A stretch of DNA of 27,959 nt from the NCBI GenBank assembly GCA_024196135.1, contig JAMQCK010000334.1, forward strand, positions 1-27,959, written 5' to 3'. Below the pieces are notes generated by a model. That model ran no database searches, was not told where the DNA came from, and was given only the letters and a program-made list of their open reading frames with translations. Below are positions 1-9,874 of the stretch, piece by piece (position 1 is the stretch's first letter; each line of letters opens with the position of its first letter). The translations under genes were made by a program, and so were the position numbers. Source of the stretch: Pleurotus ostreatus/Saccharomyces cerevisiae fusant (lineage: Eukaryota > Opisthokonta).

Positions 1-1
1 T

Positions 2-1734
2 CGCCCAGTATGGGACGCGGAGGCGCGATATATTGCGCTATCAAGGGTACGCTTCGTCATAACTAAGCCTTCGCAACCTGACTCACGCGGGTCCTCCCCC
101 CGAAGACGATAGCCCAGGCGCAACTGATGGGCCTGCACATTGATCCGGGGAACTGGGCTATCCCCGCCTGGGAGAAGGAGCACAGGCGGGTGCTCTGGTG
201 GACGCTGCGCATCCACGATGGGTGGATGTCATTCCTCAACTCGCGGCCCTCGCATCTGCAGCTGGACAATACGAACGTGCCGCTACCGGCGCTTCCATCC
301 ATGCTTGCGACGTCCGCACCATCATCACCCTCGTCTGCACCCTCACCCAGCGGTCCCTCCATAAAGGCGGAGCATCCGGATCAGGTCTCTCCGGCATCCA
401 TTCGGTCTTTACAGAGCTTCCTTTACCAGTGCCGCATTGGTGCCCTCGTGAACCGCCTCCAGGCCCAGGTATCGACTCTCACAGCGGCTACGCTGATTAC
501 CAGGGAGGAGAGATTACGAAGGGTACAAGATCTCGAAGCCGATGCAGCAGCACTCCTTGACGAGGTCAAGCTCGAATGGGAGGAGTTGGGGATCGGAGTA
601 CCCGGACGGTCTCCCATGAAGCCGTCAGGTGTCGGTACGTGATACACCTGATTTTTACGAGCGGTGGTGTGCTCAATTACCCCCTTAGCATGTCTTATGA
701 CGACTCTTCTCTGCTTTCGCTGCATGCTTCGACGAGTATCTATCGAGCTATATATCGGTCTCGGCAGCCCGTACGTTATCCATCTCTTCGTGTTCATACT
801 TTTTTCTGAGGTCCTTCGGGGAAGCCAGGTTTGTTCCAGACGACGACACGCTCACCATATTCGCCGACGCGGTGGACTACTTCTGCCTCTTAGACGGCTA
901 CGATTTTGATAGCTTCTGGCTGTGCCGTACGTTTCAATCTTCCTGACCCCACGCTCTCCCTATAATTTACCCCTATTAGACATTGGCCACATCCTTTCCT
1001 CCGTCACCTCCTCACTGCTCCGCCTCTCGCTCGCCATGGCCTTCAACCATCAGCAGCAAGTCCAGCAGCACCTCCAGCAACAGCAGCAGCGCGCGCAAGC
1101 TGAAGGCCAGCCGCGTCCGCCAATACCTCCGCCTTCGTCCTTCATGACGCAGGCCTCCGCGCGCACCTGCCCCATCGTTCTCCTATCCCGCCTCCGCAAC
1201 GCCGTCCACTTTGCGCGGCAGGAGCACGATTGGGATCTCGCCGATGCAAGCCTTCAGCGTACTGCGAGCGTCGCCCACTGCCTCCAGCACGCCGACGAGT
1301 ACGCGGGCATCGTGAGCGCGCTCCAGGGCCGCATCGCGCTCGGCGCGAACTGCGGGCTGCACATCCACCAGGCCGCGAGTGGCAGCAGCGGCGCGGAGTC
1401 GATGCTCCGGGGGAGCAGCGCGGGCGCGGGGAGCGTGCAGATCCCGGGCGCGGGTCCGATGCAGGGCATCGACCAGAGCGCGTGGAATCTGGACCTGAGC
1501 GCGCTCGGGCTGGACTGGGGGTACGACGGCGGGTTCGACTCGTGGGCCGGAGGTGCGCCGCGGATGGGCATGGGTGGCATGGGCGCGGGTGCTGGCGGGA
1601 TGGGCTCAGGCATGGGTCAGGGGATGCCTCAGGTCATGCCGACTGGGGGTCCATCGCCGACATATAGTCATACCTCGGACCTGCGCCGTGTCGCGCCAGA
1701 CGGGATGCACCTGGAGGACGGGATCAGCAATTGA
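2..1734 (+). CDS. Fungal-specific transcription factor, C-terminal part (5' end outside window)
   Basis: This is the C-terminal part of a nuclear transcription factor with the fungal-specific middle homology domain, the type usually preceded by a Zn(II)2Cys6 cluster. The DNA-binding end lies outside the window, so the zinc cluster is inferred. Exons are 2-46, 106-634 (or 118-634, since two acceptors keep the frame), 689-770, 829-926 and 980-1734, giving about 500 visible residues. The diagnostic block is MGLHIDPGNW followed by WEKEHRRVLWW, RIHDGWMSFLNSRPSHL and VPLPALPS, the classical LGLHrDp...WWxxxxxDRxxSxxxGRP region. The later segments LMTTLLCFRCMLRR and SFWLC...HILSSVTSSLLRLSLAMA fit the end of that domain. 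The last exon adds a Gln-rich stretch, then a Gly/Met-rich low-complexity tail (about 1500-1640), plausibly an activation region. Target genes cannot be told from sequence. Confidence 0.85.
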
Positions 1735-2449
1735 GGGCGGGCGGGCTCTTCGACCTTGTCAAGGGAGTGTAACGACAAGGTCCGCCAACGAACGCCCTCG
1801 GAGGGCCAGGGAGTCGCGGCCGGACGGCGACGCCGCGCACAACCGAACGAGGAGGATGGATGGACATCGCCGTAATTTATCGCATCTCGCTTTGTAGTTG
1901 TAACCTCATCCCACCGCTTTCCGAGCTACGCCTCCGTCTGCCTCTTCGTTTCTGTTTCTCGGGTTTACCACCGGTCTGTGCTTCATTGGTCGCTAACGTT
2001 CTTCTACGATTCCTAATGACCACTTCCAATTCCCTTCCGAGTCACCAACTATCGCTCGTCGTCATGAACAGCATCTAACTGCTTTCTCTTCCCGCACGCG
2101 CATTCCATTTCTACTCGGGTGTATCTCTCCTAATTATGCTTTGTATCTGCTTAGACGCTCTCTTCACTATTGAAGCATATTGAATCGGAACTCTACACTC
2201 CCGAGACCGAAGCCAAGTCCTAGAGCTTGGGCTCGCTCGCACAGAACGCCGGCAGGTCAGTCCATTCAGAAACGTACGCAAGTTCGTTCTCTACGGGAGA
2301 GGCGAGGAAGTTCACTTGGATCTCCATTCATTCGTGGTCTCAGACGGACTGCGCGTAATCCAATGCAATAAAAATATGCAAAGCGTCGTAACTCATGATA
2401 CAGCAAAGTGGGTACACAAAGGAAACTGTGTGCGAGATCGTGCGTGCGT
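1735..2449. other. Convergent intergenic region, no gene seen
   Basis: This stretch lies between the stop codons of two genes pointing at each other, so it should hold two 3' untranslated regions. Short open frames here are unspliced, contain no recognisable domain and are not supported. A plus-strand AATAAA lies at 2367-2372, but it is too far from the upstream stop to be assigned with confidence. Confidence 0.6.
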
Positions 2450-4438
2450 TTACTTCTTCAACGTGCCAATCACCGAGTCCGGCGCATATCTCGGGATCAC
2501 CTTCGGGTCGTGCAACATGTTGAACTCCTCCGTCGCGTCGCGGCCCGCGTAGAGCAGGATCGCCTTCTCCCCTCCCGGGTGGTCCGGCAGGAAGGAGGTG
2601 ACGTCGAGCACCTGGTCGTTGACGACGACCCAGACGTCGTCCTTCGTGTTGTGCTTCGCGACCTCGGCGAGGTCGAAGGTCTTCACGCCCGCCTTCGCGT
2701 CGCTGCCCTTCGGCTCCTCCTTCGCCGGCGACTGCGTTGGTGCGCCGGAGATGTGGCCCGCAACGGCGCCGAGACGACCGCCAGCCTTCTTGAGGGCCTC
2801 GCCGGATGCCTGGAGCAAGTATGCGGCGGCAGAATCGCCAGAGACGCGACCGAAGACGACACAGCCAAGCAGTGACGAGCCACCAAGACGATTGGCGCCG
2901 TGGACACCACCAGCAACCTCACCAGCGGCGAAGAGACCCGGGATGGGCTTGCCGCTGCCGTCGATGACGCGCGACTCGGGGTCGATCTCGAGACCACCCA
3001 TGGTGTAATGGAGGACGGGGGTCATGATCGCGACGTGGAAGATGTCGTCGTATGACCACTCGCCAGAGAAGAACTTGTAGACCGTTAGACCTAGACTCGA
3101 CTTGATGAATACATGTCAAGCTCACCTTCTTGCCGAAGGGGTCCTTCTGTGACCGGACGGCCTTGTTGTACTCCTCGAAGGTCTTCTTAAGGGTGGCTGG
3201 CGGAAGGCCGAACTCCTTCGCCAACTCATCACCGTTGTTGCAGCGCTTCATCAAGCCACGGCCAACGTAATGCTTGCAGTGCCATTCGATCTCTTTCGAC
3301 GCCTTCCCGTTAAGCACAAGACGAATGGGGAACTGGTCGACGATGAGAGGCTGATCCACAAGGAAGCAAATAGAAACAGACCTTGCCGTTCTCCCACATC
3401 TTGCCAGTGACAAAGTCACGGTGCTGCAGCTCGTCGACGAAGCGCTGACCCTCCTTGTCGAGCAGCAGACCGCCGACACCACGGAGAGCCTCAGCAGCCA
3501 GGAACTTGACCTTAGCCTCCGGGTCCTTGGGGTCGACCAAACCGGTGGGGTGAACCTGAACCTTCTCCAAATCGATACCGTGCGCGCCGACCTGCATCGC
3601 GAGCTTGTGGCCGTCACCGGTGCAGTGGTCGCCGTTGGTGGTAGGGAGGTTGTAGTACTCAGGGCGGTACTTCTTGAGAAGGGAGCTCTCCGTGAAGTCG
3701 GCAGCGTAGCCACCAGTCGCCAAGATGACGGGGCCGTATGCCGACTCAGTCTTGCCGTTGTGGACGTACTCGACACCGACGACTGAGTCGCCCTCCTTGA
3801 TGAGCTTAGCGACGCGCGCCTTCTTGATGATCTTGACGCGCTCCGGGTTGGACACGGAGAGGTCCTCCAAGCGCTCCATCTGAGCGTAGGTGATGACCTG
3901 AAGTCATAGTTAGTATGTGATGTGTGTGCAGAGGTATAGAGGACGCACCATTCCGGGGAACTGCGCGCCACCGCGATGCGTGCGTGGCTGCGAGTGACCA
4001 CCTAGCCGTGCAACCTTCGACAGATCAAGACCGAACTTGTTCTGGAGCCAGTTGACAGCATCGCCTGACCGACCGGTCAGAACGCGGATGAGATCATCAC
4101 GAGCGAGCTCGCGAGCCTACAAATAGGGTCAGCATTTCATCCCACGATAGGGAACTGGGGCACGCACGGATTTCTTCGTGTCCTCGAAGAAGAGCTTTGC
4201 GCTGTCAGGGATGCCCAGGTCCTGCTGCGACTGCGTGCCGGCGCCGTTGATACCAGAGGTAGCCTTAGTGGAGTTGCCTCCCATAAAGCTAGGGGAAGTC
4301 AGCAAGGCGCCCCAGGGTGTCTTGCTCGGCCACGTACCCCTGCTTGTCGAGCAGCAGCACATTGGCGCCGCGCTCCAAAAGCGTGTGAGCAGCAGAGAGA
4401 CCGGCGAGACCGCCACCGACGACAATAACCTGGGCCAT
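2450..4438 (-). CDS. Soluble fumarate reductase (Osm1/Frd1 type) with C-terminal cytochrome b5 domain
   Basis: This flavoprotein reduces fumarate to succinate and so re-oxidises reduced flavins or NADH when oxygen is short. Six exons on the minus strand (4438-4338, 4288-4168, 4116-3949, 3897-3382, 3332-3126, 3073-2450) close in frame to 578 aa. The start is the first ATG and leads straight into the FAD-binding GGGLAG loop (residues 8-13). I see no added targeting peptide, so a cytosolic form is likely. Family signatures follow: [20 protein letters not shown] (about 190), CTGDG (222-226), VQVHPTGL with H246, RGLMKRCN and [10 protein letters not shown] (389-398). After a Pro/Lys linker, residues 503-577 form a cytochrome b5 domain with HPGG (536-539); H536 and H559 are the expected heme ligands. 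The intron at 3381-3333 also has a 31-nt alternative in the same frame; I chose the 49-nt form because family proteins lack the extra residues. Confidence 0.93.
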
Positions 4439-5201
4439 AGTGATGATGAGGGGAAGGACGAGGTGACGAGCCGCCGAATCCGGTTGACCGAATTTATATC
4501 TTGCCCTTCCCCAATCACGGGTCGGCCCAAGGTCAGCCGACCAAGTCTTCCATGTGATAACCCGAATGTCTTCAGAATCCGTTCAGCTCGCGAATGCAGA
4601 CCCCGGTGCTCAAGACGAATTTTTGAAGCCTGTGATTCGAATGTCCATCAGAGCAGCAGGTGCGCGCTCTGCGGGGACGCCAATCTCGTCGCTCCGATTT
4701 TTGGGGAGGGCACCGGCAAGAGAAAGGCGGCGGAATTCGTCTTATTAGTCGCCACCTGCCCCGCATTCCCGGTATGCCGGACCGCGCGGGGCACTGTTTA
4801 CCGGACCTACAAAGTCTAACTGCAATCTGCGTCCGCTGGGGAACCCGGTCACTTCATGTCAAGTCTGGGGATGATTCCAAGGACGCAAGGCAGGTAACAA
4901 TGCCAGACGATATCCAAACGCTGAAGCTTGGAAGGCGCAACAGTTGGTAGATCCTCGGCCGGTAATCGACAGTCCTTTGCAGTCTTTATCTCTAGTTAGA
5001 CGGCCCAATACAGCCTCAAGGGTTTTACAAAGCAGAGCATTGTTCTCGTAGATCCGGGTATACACGCGCACATTATGCCGTACAGACTGCACCCGCGACA
5101 GGTAGAGTAGTTGCGTGGGTCACCGGGACCAAAGGCCATCGTCTTTTGAAGGACAACTTCAGAAAACCGATGCAAGTTCGTCTCGGGTTTGCTCACCTCC
5201 T
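4439..5201. other. Intergenic region upstream of the fumarate reductase gene
   Basis: Both flanking genes run on the minus strand, so this region holds the 3' end of the barrel protein gene and the promoter of the fumarate reductase gene. The TATA-like site at 4491-4500 is the only element I can support. Open frames in the region overlap exon 1 or carry no domain. Confidence 0.55.
4491..4500 (-). promoter_or_regulatory. Probable TATA box of the fumarate reductase gene
   Basis: The minus strand reads GATATAAATT here, about 55 nt before the start codon at 4438. Its position and TATAAA core suit a core promoter with a short 5' leader. The transcription start itself is not visible. Confidence 0.5.
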
Positions 5202-5896
5202 TCAGTTCACAAAATCAACATGGTACACCTCGCTCTTCTTCGCGGAGCTCCTCAACACTCCCGCATTCTCCTTGTACGCCGCCGTCTCCTTGAACGCCGC
5301 ATGCGCCTCTACCGACTCCCACCCTGCTACCAGTACCACCGCCTTCCCCTTCACCCCCTCGTACTCAAGCTCCTCGTAGGTGATCCCAGCCGCTGACGCG
5401 ACCATTCCCTCCAGCTTTTCCGTGAGCGGACGGAGGGACGCGAGGGTCTCGAGGTAGTCCTCAGGCGGACCACCTTCGAAGTAGAGGACGGCAAATTCGG
5501 TGACGGGTGCGTGTATAGCTTTGAGGAATTCGTCGTGCGGGTGGAAGCCGACGTGGAAGATGCGCCCGGGACCAGGAAAGGTCGGCGAGATGCGTTCAGC
5601 GACGCCAGGGTAGTCGGCGTGCTCCTTCCAGGCTAGGTGATTGTCGACTGAGTCCCAGTCTGGATGGAGATAGGTTCATCTGTGCATGAGTGGGATGACG
5701 AAAATGGTGGCTCACCTATGAAGCCTACGAGCAGGCTTGGATCCTCGACAGCCTGTCCCAAATGATACTGCTGGAAGCCGTCCTGCTTATCGACGACGTC
5801 AAAGCACTCCTTTAGGGCGACGGCAGTGCGATTGTTAGGATCGCGAAGGTCGCTGCCGTCGACGAGAGATAATACGGAGACTTCAGTGCAAGGCAT
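5202..5896 (-). CDS. Tandem dimeric alpha/beta-barrel (ABM-like) protein
   Basis: Two exons (5896-5716 and 5659-5202, 56-nt intron, phases matching) give 212 aa. The protein consists of two similar halves. Each ends in the same kind of strand-turn-helix: LLVGFIDWDSVDNHLAWKEH at about residues 55-74 and VVLVAGWESVEAHAAFKET near 168-186. This W-[DE]-S-V-[DE]-x-H pattern is typical of the antibiotic-biosynthesis-monooxygenase and related dimeric alpha/beta-barrel folds. Single-domain members dimerise to form the barrel; here two copies are fused, so one chain could make a complete barrel. There is no signal peptide or membrane segment, so it should be cytosolic. Members include quinol monooxygenases, heme-degrading enzymes and non-catalytic stress proteins, and the substrate cannot be told here. 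It shares a 514-bp divergent intergenic region with the PAXX-like gene. Confidence 0.75.
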
Positions 5897-6410
5897 CTTG
5901 GAATGTTTGAGGACGAGGAGTCGTGGACTGAGGTTAAGTACACTGCTCCCGAGTCAGATGCAGTAATGCCATGGATGAGAGCGCACGATTCGGTCGGACG
6001 GCGTCAATGAGCTGTGTCCTGCGGTTTCGATGCAGAGGGTGAGATGAATATACTGAAGGGCACGGTCGAACACTTTCCGTGAAGACAATCTTGAATTTGA
6101 GTTCGTGTCTGGTCAGTGAGCTCACAACCTTAATGTATCCAACCAATACCACCGCGGCCAGTGTATTCAATTGTCAATCTCGCTTGCGGTCCTTGTAGTA
6201 GCGCGAGTTTATCAGAAGGATTACCAGCGGAAAGGCGCCGTCTATTTGGGGCCTCGGCGGCGCGCGTCAAGTTGAACTTGGAGATGGACAAAGGCAAGGC
6301 ACATCGGAGCTTGCCGAGAGCGGAGCCGGTCATCAAAGCGCCACGTGAGTGCCATTGGGTGTGACTTGCTGTGACTTTTGGACCTGTCTTCAACGCTCAC
6401 TACGCCTGCC
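5897..6410. promoter_or_regulatory. Divergent promoter region between the ABM-like and PAXX-like genes
   Basis: These 514 bp separate two start codons facing away from each other and must hold both promoters. I find no clear TATA box near either start. One CGCGT core lies at 6263-6267. Small open frames inside it have no recognisable features. Confidence 0.5.
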
Positions 6411-7521
6411 ATGGCCTCCTCGTCCAAGATAGACCTGTTCTCGACCTTCTCTTGTCTTGACGACATCATACAGGTATGAAACTCTACTTTGGCCTGTGGT
6501 CCATCAGCGCCCATATCCCGGTATCATTGTGTACGGTTCGTCCAACGTTAACTTCATTTCCAGGTTATACACCAAGGTTCCGATAAATTTGTCCTTACGA
6601 GCACTGTAACGAAAGACGCATGGGAGGTCCATGTATCTCATGAGGACCGACAAGGACGCTGTTGGAAGGGTCAGTGGCAGGAGCCCGATGTTCGGAGGAT
6701 TGTGGTAGGTTACGGTGCTGCATTGGGCCACTTCCTCCCGCTGAGATGGCCACTTCAGGGCACGAAAGCATCGGAGAAGATGCTACACACGTTTTCTGGC
6801 AAACTGCTCGACACCATCATCAAAGGCGACATCTGCATAGGCGAGTGGAATCCGAAGCCCAATGCCGATATCAACGTGAGTTCGCTCGTTCGTGTTTGCT
6901 CCGTGCGACGTGCTCATGTGACCGCGTAGCTCACCCTCGGGCCAAGTGCGAAGAAGCCCTTGCATATATCTCTTATAGAGCTATCTGCCACCGACTCGGC
7001 GGCGTACGCGACCCGGTTATTATTGAAGGTAAAGAGAGCTAGCTTTTGCGGCGCGCGCCACCCCGGCTGACGCTCTTTTCATGACAGGTCGCGCAGAATG
7101 CCCAGTCGCGTCAGTGCCGATTGCTGGCCACTGCAGCAGACACGGCCCCCGGTAGGCTGACTGGCATCCTCGTTCGACGATGGCTAACATGGTATATAGC
7201 GCCACAATCGTCGGATAAGAAGAGGAAGACGGAGGCTGAAGCTGAATCGGAACAATACCCTCCCAGGCCTCGCGGATATCGAGGTCCCGCGGAGATCTTG
7301 AGGCAGCATAGCTCGTTTGGGCTGCATTCAGACTCGCAGGCTACTGGTAAGTCGGAGTGATACCCATTGTGAGTAGCAATCGTGCTAACTCAGTGATAGA
7401 AGTCGTCAAACCACCTCCCAAGCTCAAGGGCGCGTCGCTCGCGAACCCCAACAAGAAGGCACGGCGCTACCAGAAGCTGGAGTTCGTCGACAGTGACGAG
7501 GAAGAGGAGGGGGACAAGTAG
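6411..7521 (+). CDS. PAXX-like non-homologous end-joining protein (XRCC4 superfamily candidate)
   Basis: Six exons (6411-6473, 6564-6875, 6930-7028, 7088-7151, 7200-7346, 7400-7521) with consensus splice sites and matching phases encode 268 aa. I propose that it is a fungal relative of PAXX, the small XRCC4/XLF-like factor that binds Ku and stabilises end-joining complexes. Residues 1-135 have alternating strand patterns that suit an XRCC4-type head (FVLTSTVTKDAWEVHVSHED, then LLDTIIKGDICIG and LTLGPSAKKP). Residues 136-172 form a predicted short helical stalk (HISLIELSATDSAAYATRLL...). A charged, disordered linker holds the basic patch KKRK (about 185). The tail reads ASLANPNKKARRY...LEFVDSDEE (240-263). 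Human PAXX ends in a comparable SLINPG...K...VDF motif, which is its Ku-binding element. Overall length and order (head, short stalk, linker, C-terminal motif) suit PAXX better than XRCC4, which has a longer coiled coil. The assignment rests on motif resemblance by eye; the splice model is firmer than the name. Confidence 0.6.
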
Positions 7522-8029
7522 CCCTTCGGCTGCTGAAGACAGCATCCATCATGAAGCCTGCCCGACACTATATTCACGGACACCTTGCTCGACTGACCGC
7601 ACGCATCCTAAGTATTGCCCCGTATTGTATCATAGACACCCGCTATTCGTTATGCTGCCGTACACTACCCCACCGTGCGACGACCGGACTTCGATGATAG
7701 CCTCGGGTCCACCATACATTGAGCGTGGGTGAGCCCATTGGTAGGCACCCGCGACTTGTCACAGGAAACGCGCCCGCGCCGAGCTCATGACCCTCCCCGG
7801 CGCACCCAGCCCCACACCCGCCTGCCCTCCCAGCTGCGCATCCCCCGCGCCTAGCGACGCACATCGCCTTCCCTCTGCTCGCCGTTCGCGAATATAGGGG
7901 CGCGGTGCCCAGGCGGTCACGGGCCGGCGTTTGTGGCTGCGCAAGCACGGTCAAATGTCCGATGCTGGTCCGCCGTGTCCGTGCTACGAATGCAGGAAAT
8001 AGTCTAGCCCCGGCGGGGCTTGCGCGGGG

Positions 8030-8039
8030 CATATATATG
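8030..8039 (+). promoter_or_regulatory. Probable TATA box upstream of the gene at 8258
   Basis: The sequence CATATATATG stands out in GC-rich surroundings. It is about 60 nt before a pyrimidine-rich stretch (8080-8105) typical of fungal transcription starts. It sits 219 nt before the start codon, but the intron at 8131-8190 shortens the mature leader. Confidence 0.45.
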
Positions 8040-8130
8040 CAAGCCTGCGCGGCCGGCGGTCGTTGACGTTGTACTATCACTATCGCTTCACCTTCCCCTT
8101 CCTGCTGCGAAGCATCATTGAGTGGCGCAG

Positions 8131-8190
8131 GTGAGTCGCGTCGGTGTACATGCCCTCCTGCCACTTATGGGGCGCTAACTGGTTTGCTAG
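8131..8190 (+). other. Probable intron in the 5' untranslated region
   Basis: The sequence CAG|GTGAGT at 8128-8136, a GCTAAC branch-like site near 8174, and TTTGCTAG at 8183-8190 make a complete 60-nt intron between the TATA site and the ATG at 8258. No coding frame runs through it, so it would be a leader intron. Transcript reads would settle it. Confidence 0.6.
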
Positions 8191-8257
8191 AGACTCTCAC
8201 TTGAGCAGTAGCAACTACCCATACCTCTAAGTTATATCTCCTCGCAGTCCTCCAATC

Positions 8258-9349
8258 ATGGAGAACAAGCAAACACAACCCCCATCCTCACCTTCTGTTG
8301 AAACCATGCTCCAGCAGATTCTCCAGGCAGTGCAGACTTCGGTGCGTGTTGTTGCACTCATACAACCCCCTCCCCGTGCCCTCATTTCCTCCCACAATCC
8401 CCCCAATACCACTTTCCACCGCGTTCGAGTACCCTCCAATTCGGGCATTCCTGCCCGGAAGTCCCTCCTCTCTCGGCTATCCTCCTCCTGCCCGCTTCCT
8501 CCACGCCACCCCGAAAGCATTCTCCTAACCCTATTTTCCCCTGTCCCCCCTGATTCCACTCCTTTAACCCTCGGCCGTTCTACATACCTCCCTATACTCA
8601 CTCTACCAACCTTCACCAAACATGCTCGGACCCCAAACTAATGCTATACACAGAGCGACGGCCTCACCCAGGTCCGCAAAGAATGCGAAGAACTGCGGCG
8701 CACGAACGCGCGCCTCGAAAGTCAGCTGGTGCATCATGAGCACGGCCACGCTAGCAGCAGCCTTCCCGCAGCTGCGAGTAGCTCGGCCGCTGCTAAGGGC
8801 GCTACACTTGCTTCTATGAGTGGCTCGCCCGCGACTACGAGTAGCCTGGCCGCAACTGCGAGCACTACGCCCACGGTTGACGCCAAACGCGCGCCATTTG
8901 TGGAGTCGGTAGCGCCCTCTGCGACCATACCTGCCGTGTCGACGCCGAAGACTGCCGCATCCTCCCCGCTATCTATCGCGAAGTCCGCCTCTACGGCGCC
9001 TTCAGCACCAGCGAAGACGCCTGCGAAGCCGTCATCGCCACCGTCGCCCTTCATTGGCGCCGTCAAGCCGGCGTACGCCAGTGGGTTCACGCGCCAGCCT
9101 CCGCCTTCGACCGAGATGAAGACGCCGCCAGTCGTGATGATAAGGACATCCGCAACGACGTCTTCAAAGGCGACGAAACCCCCTGCAAACGCCACTTCTG
9201 CCACCCCCGCGCCACCACCCTCCCCCGCCGCCCGACGGCAGGCCCTCGCAACCGCACAGCGTGCCGAGCCCTTGCCCGACGAACCCAGCCAGTTCTGTCG
9301 AGCGCCGCGCGGGCCGTACGCAGACTTGCTACGACGCGCAGTTTGCTGA
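8258..9349 (+). CDS. Hypothetical disordered Ala/Ser/Pro/Thr-rich protein with N-terminal coiled coil
   Basis: I do not recognise this protein. Exons 8258-8341 and 8654-9349 join in frame to 259 aa. Residues 1-55 (VETMLQQILQAVQTS, then GLTQVRKECEELRRTNARLE) form a likely amphipathic or coiled-coil helix that spans the splice junction, which supports the join. The rest is low-complexity Ala/Ser/Pro/Thr with repeated short Lys-containing units and no globular domain. The intron is 312 nt, six times the local norm, and very C-rich. If it is retained, the frame reads on to a stop at 8639-8641 and gives a different 127-aa product. The C-terminal residues (QFCRAPRGPYADLLRR) look more ordered, and a further splice there cannot be excluded. 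A structural or scaffold role is possible, but no function can be assigned. Confidence 0.6.
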
Positions 9350-9874
9350 AGCCGAGACGCGCTTCAGCCCTGCAGCGTGCTAAATCGATACCCATGTCAC
9401 CAATAACATGTATTGCTCGCGCCAGCCCAAGAGCATGGCGCGAAGCGGATTCACCCCCTACTTACCTACCTACATATATGCTGTGCCAAGGACACAGTTG
9501 TAATCACCAGAGCGCTCCCAGTTATCACCGGAGCGCTAATACTTACCGGGCGCCTTGGACAGATAGGAGAGACAGGAGGAATGACGGACTGACCTGGCCC
9601 TGGATCTGTACGAGCGACGTACTGTACTTATTTATCCTTTCGGATTTGCGGACTGAGACTGTACTGTGTACAGCAGCGATGTGCCACCGACAATAATTTA
9701 TGCTTGCCACCCAATAAATTAACGATGCGGACCAAGGGAGAGGACAACAATGTCTATCGACGCTCTAAAGGACAGAAGAAAACTGGGGAGATGTGAGCGA
9801 ACGAGTCGACGCCGTATGGCAGGGCTTGCACGTACCCTAGGGAAACCGATACAGGAGAGATCGATATGTGGCGC
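9350..9874. other. Convergent intergenic region with a short direct repeat
   Basis: This region holds the two 3' ends of converging genes. A direct repeat, ATCACCRGAGCGCT, lies at 9503-9516 and 9524-9537. A plus-strand AATAAA at 9713-9718 and an AATAATTTA at about 9691 could serve polyadenylation. I see no coding feature. Confidence 0.5.

Larger units (their letters stand above)
7522..8257. promoter_or_regulatory. Intergenic region with promoter and 5' leader of the next gene
   Basis: The left part should be the 3' end of the PAXX-like transcript. The right part holds a TATA-like site (8030-8039), then a pyrimidine-rich leader and an apparent untranslated intron (8131-8190) before the ATG at 8258. 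Open frames on the minus strand through 7643-8164 have no domain and lie across the promoter, so I do not call them. Confidence 0.5.

Noticed and set aside
2408..3008. Plus-strand open frames over the fumarate reductase 3' end
   Set aside because: They overlap the well-supported cytochrome b5 and flavoprotein exon in antisense and have no domain.
3351..3381. 31-nt intron in the fumarate reductase gene
   Set aside because: It is in frame but shorter than any other intron here; the 49-nt intron ending at 3333 removes residues that family members lack.
7643..8164. 173-aa minus-strand open frame
   Set aside because: It covers a TATA site and leader intron of the plus-strand gene and shows no domain or splice support.
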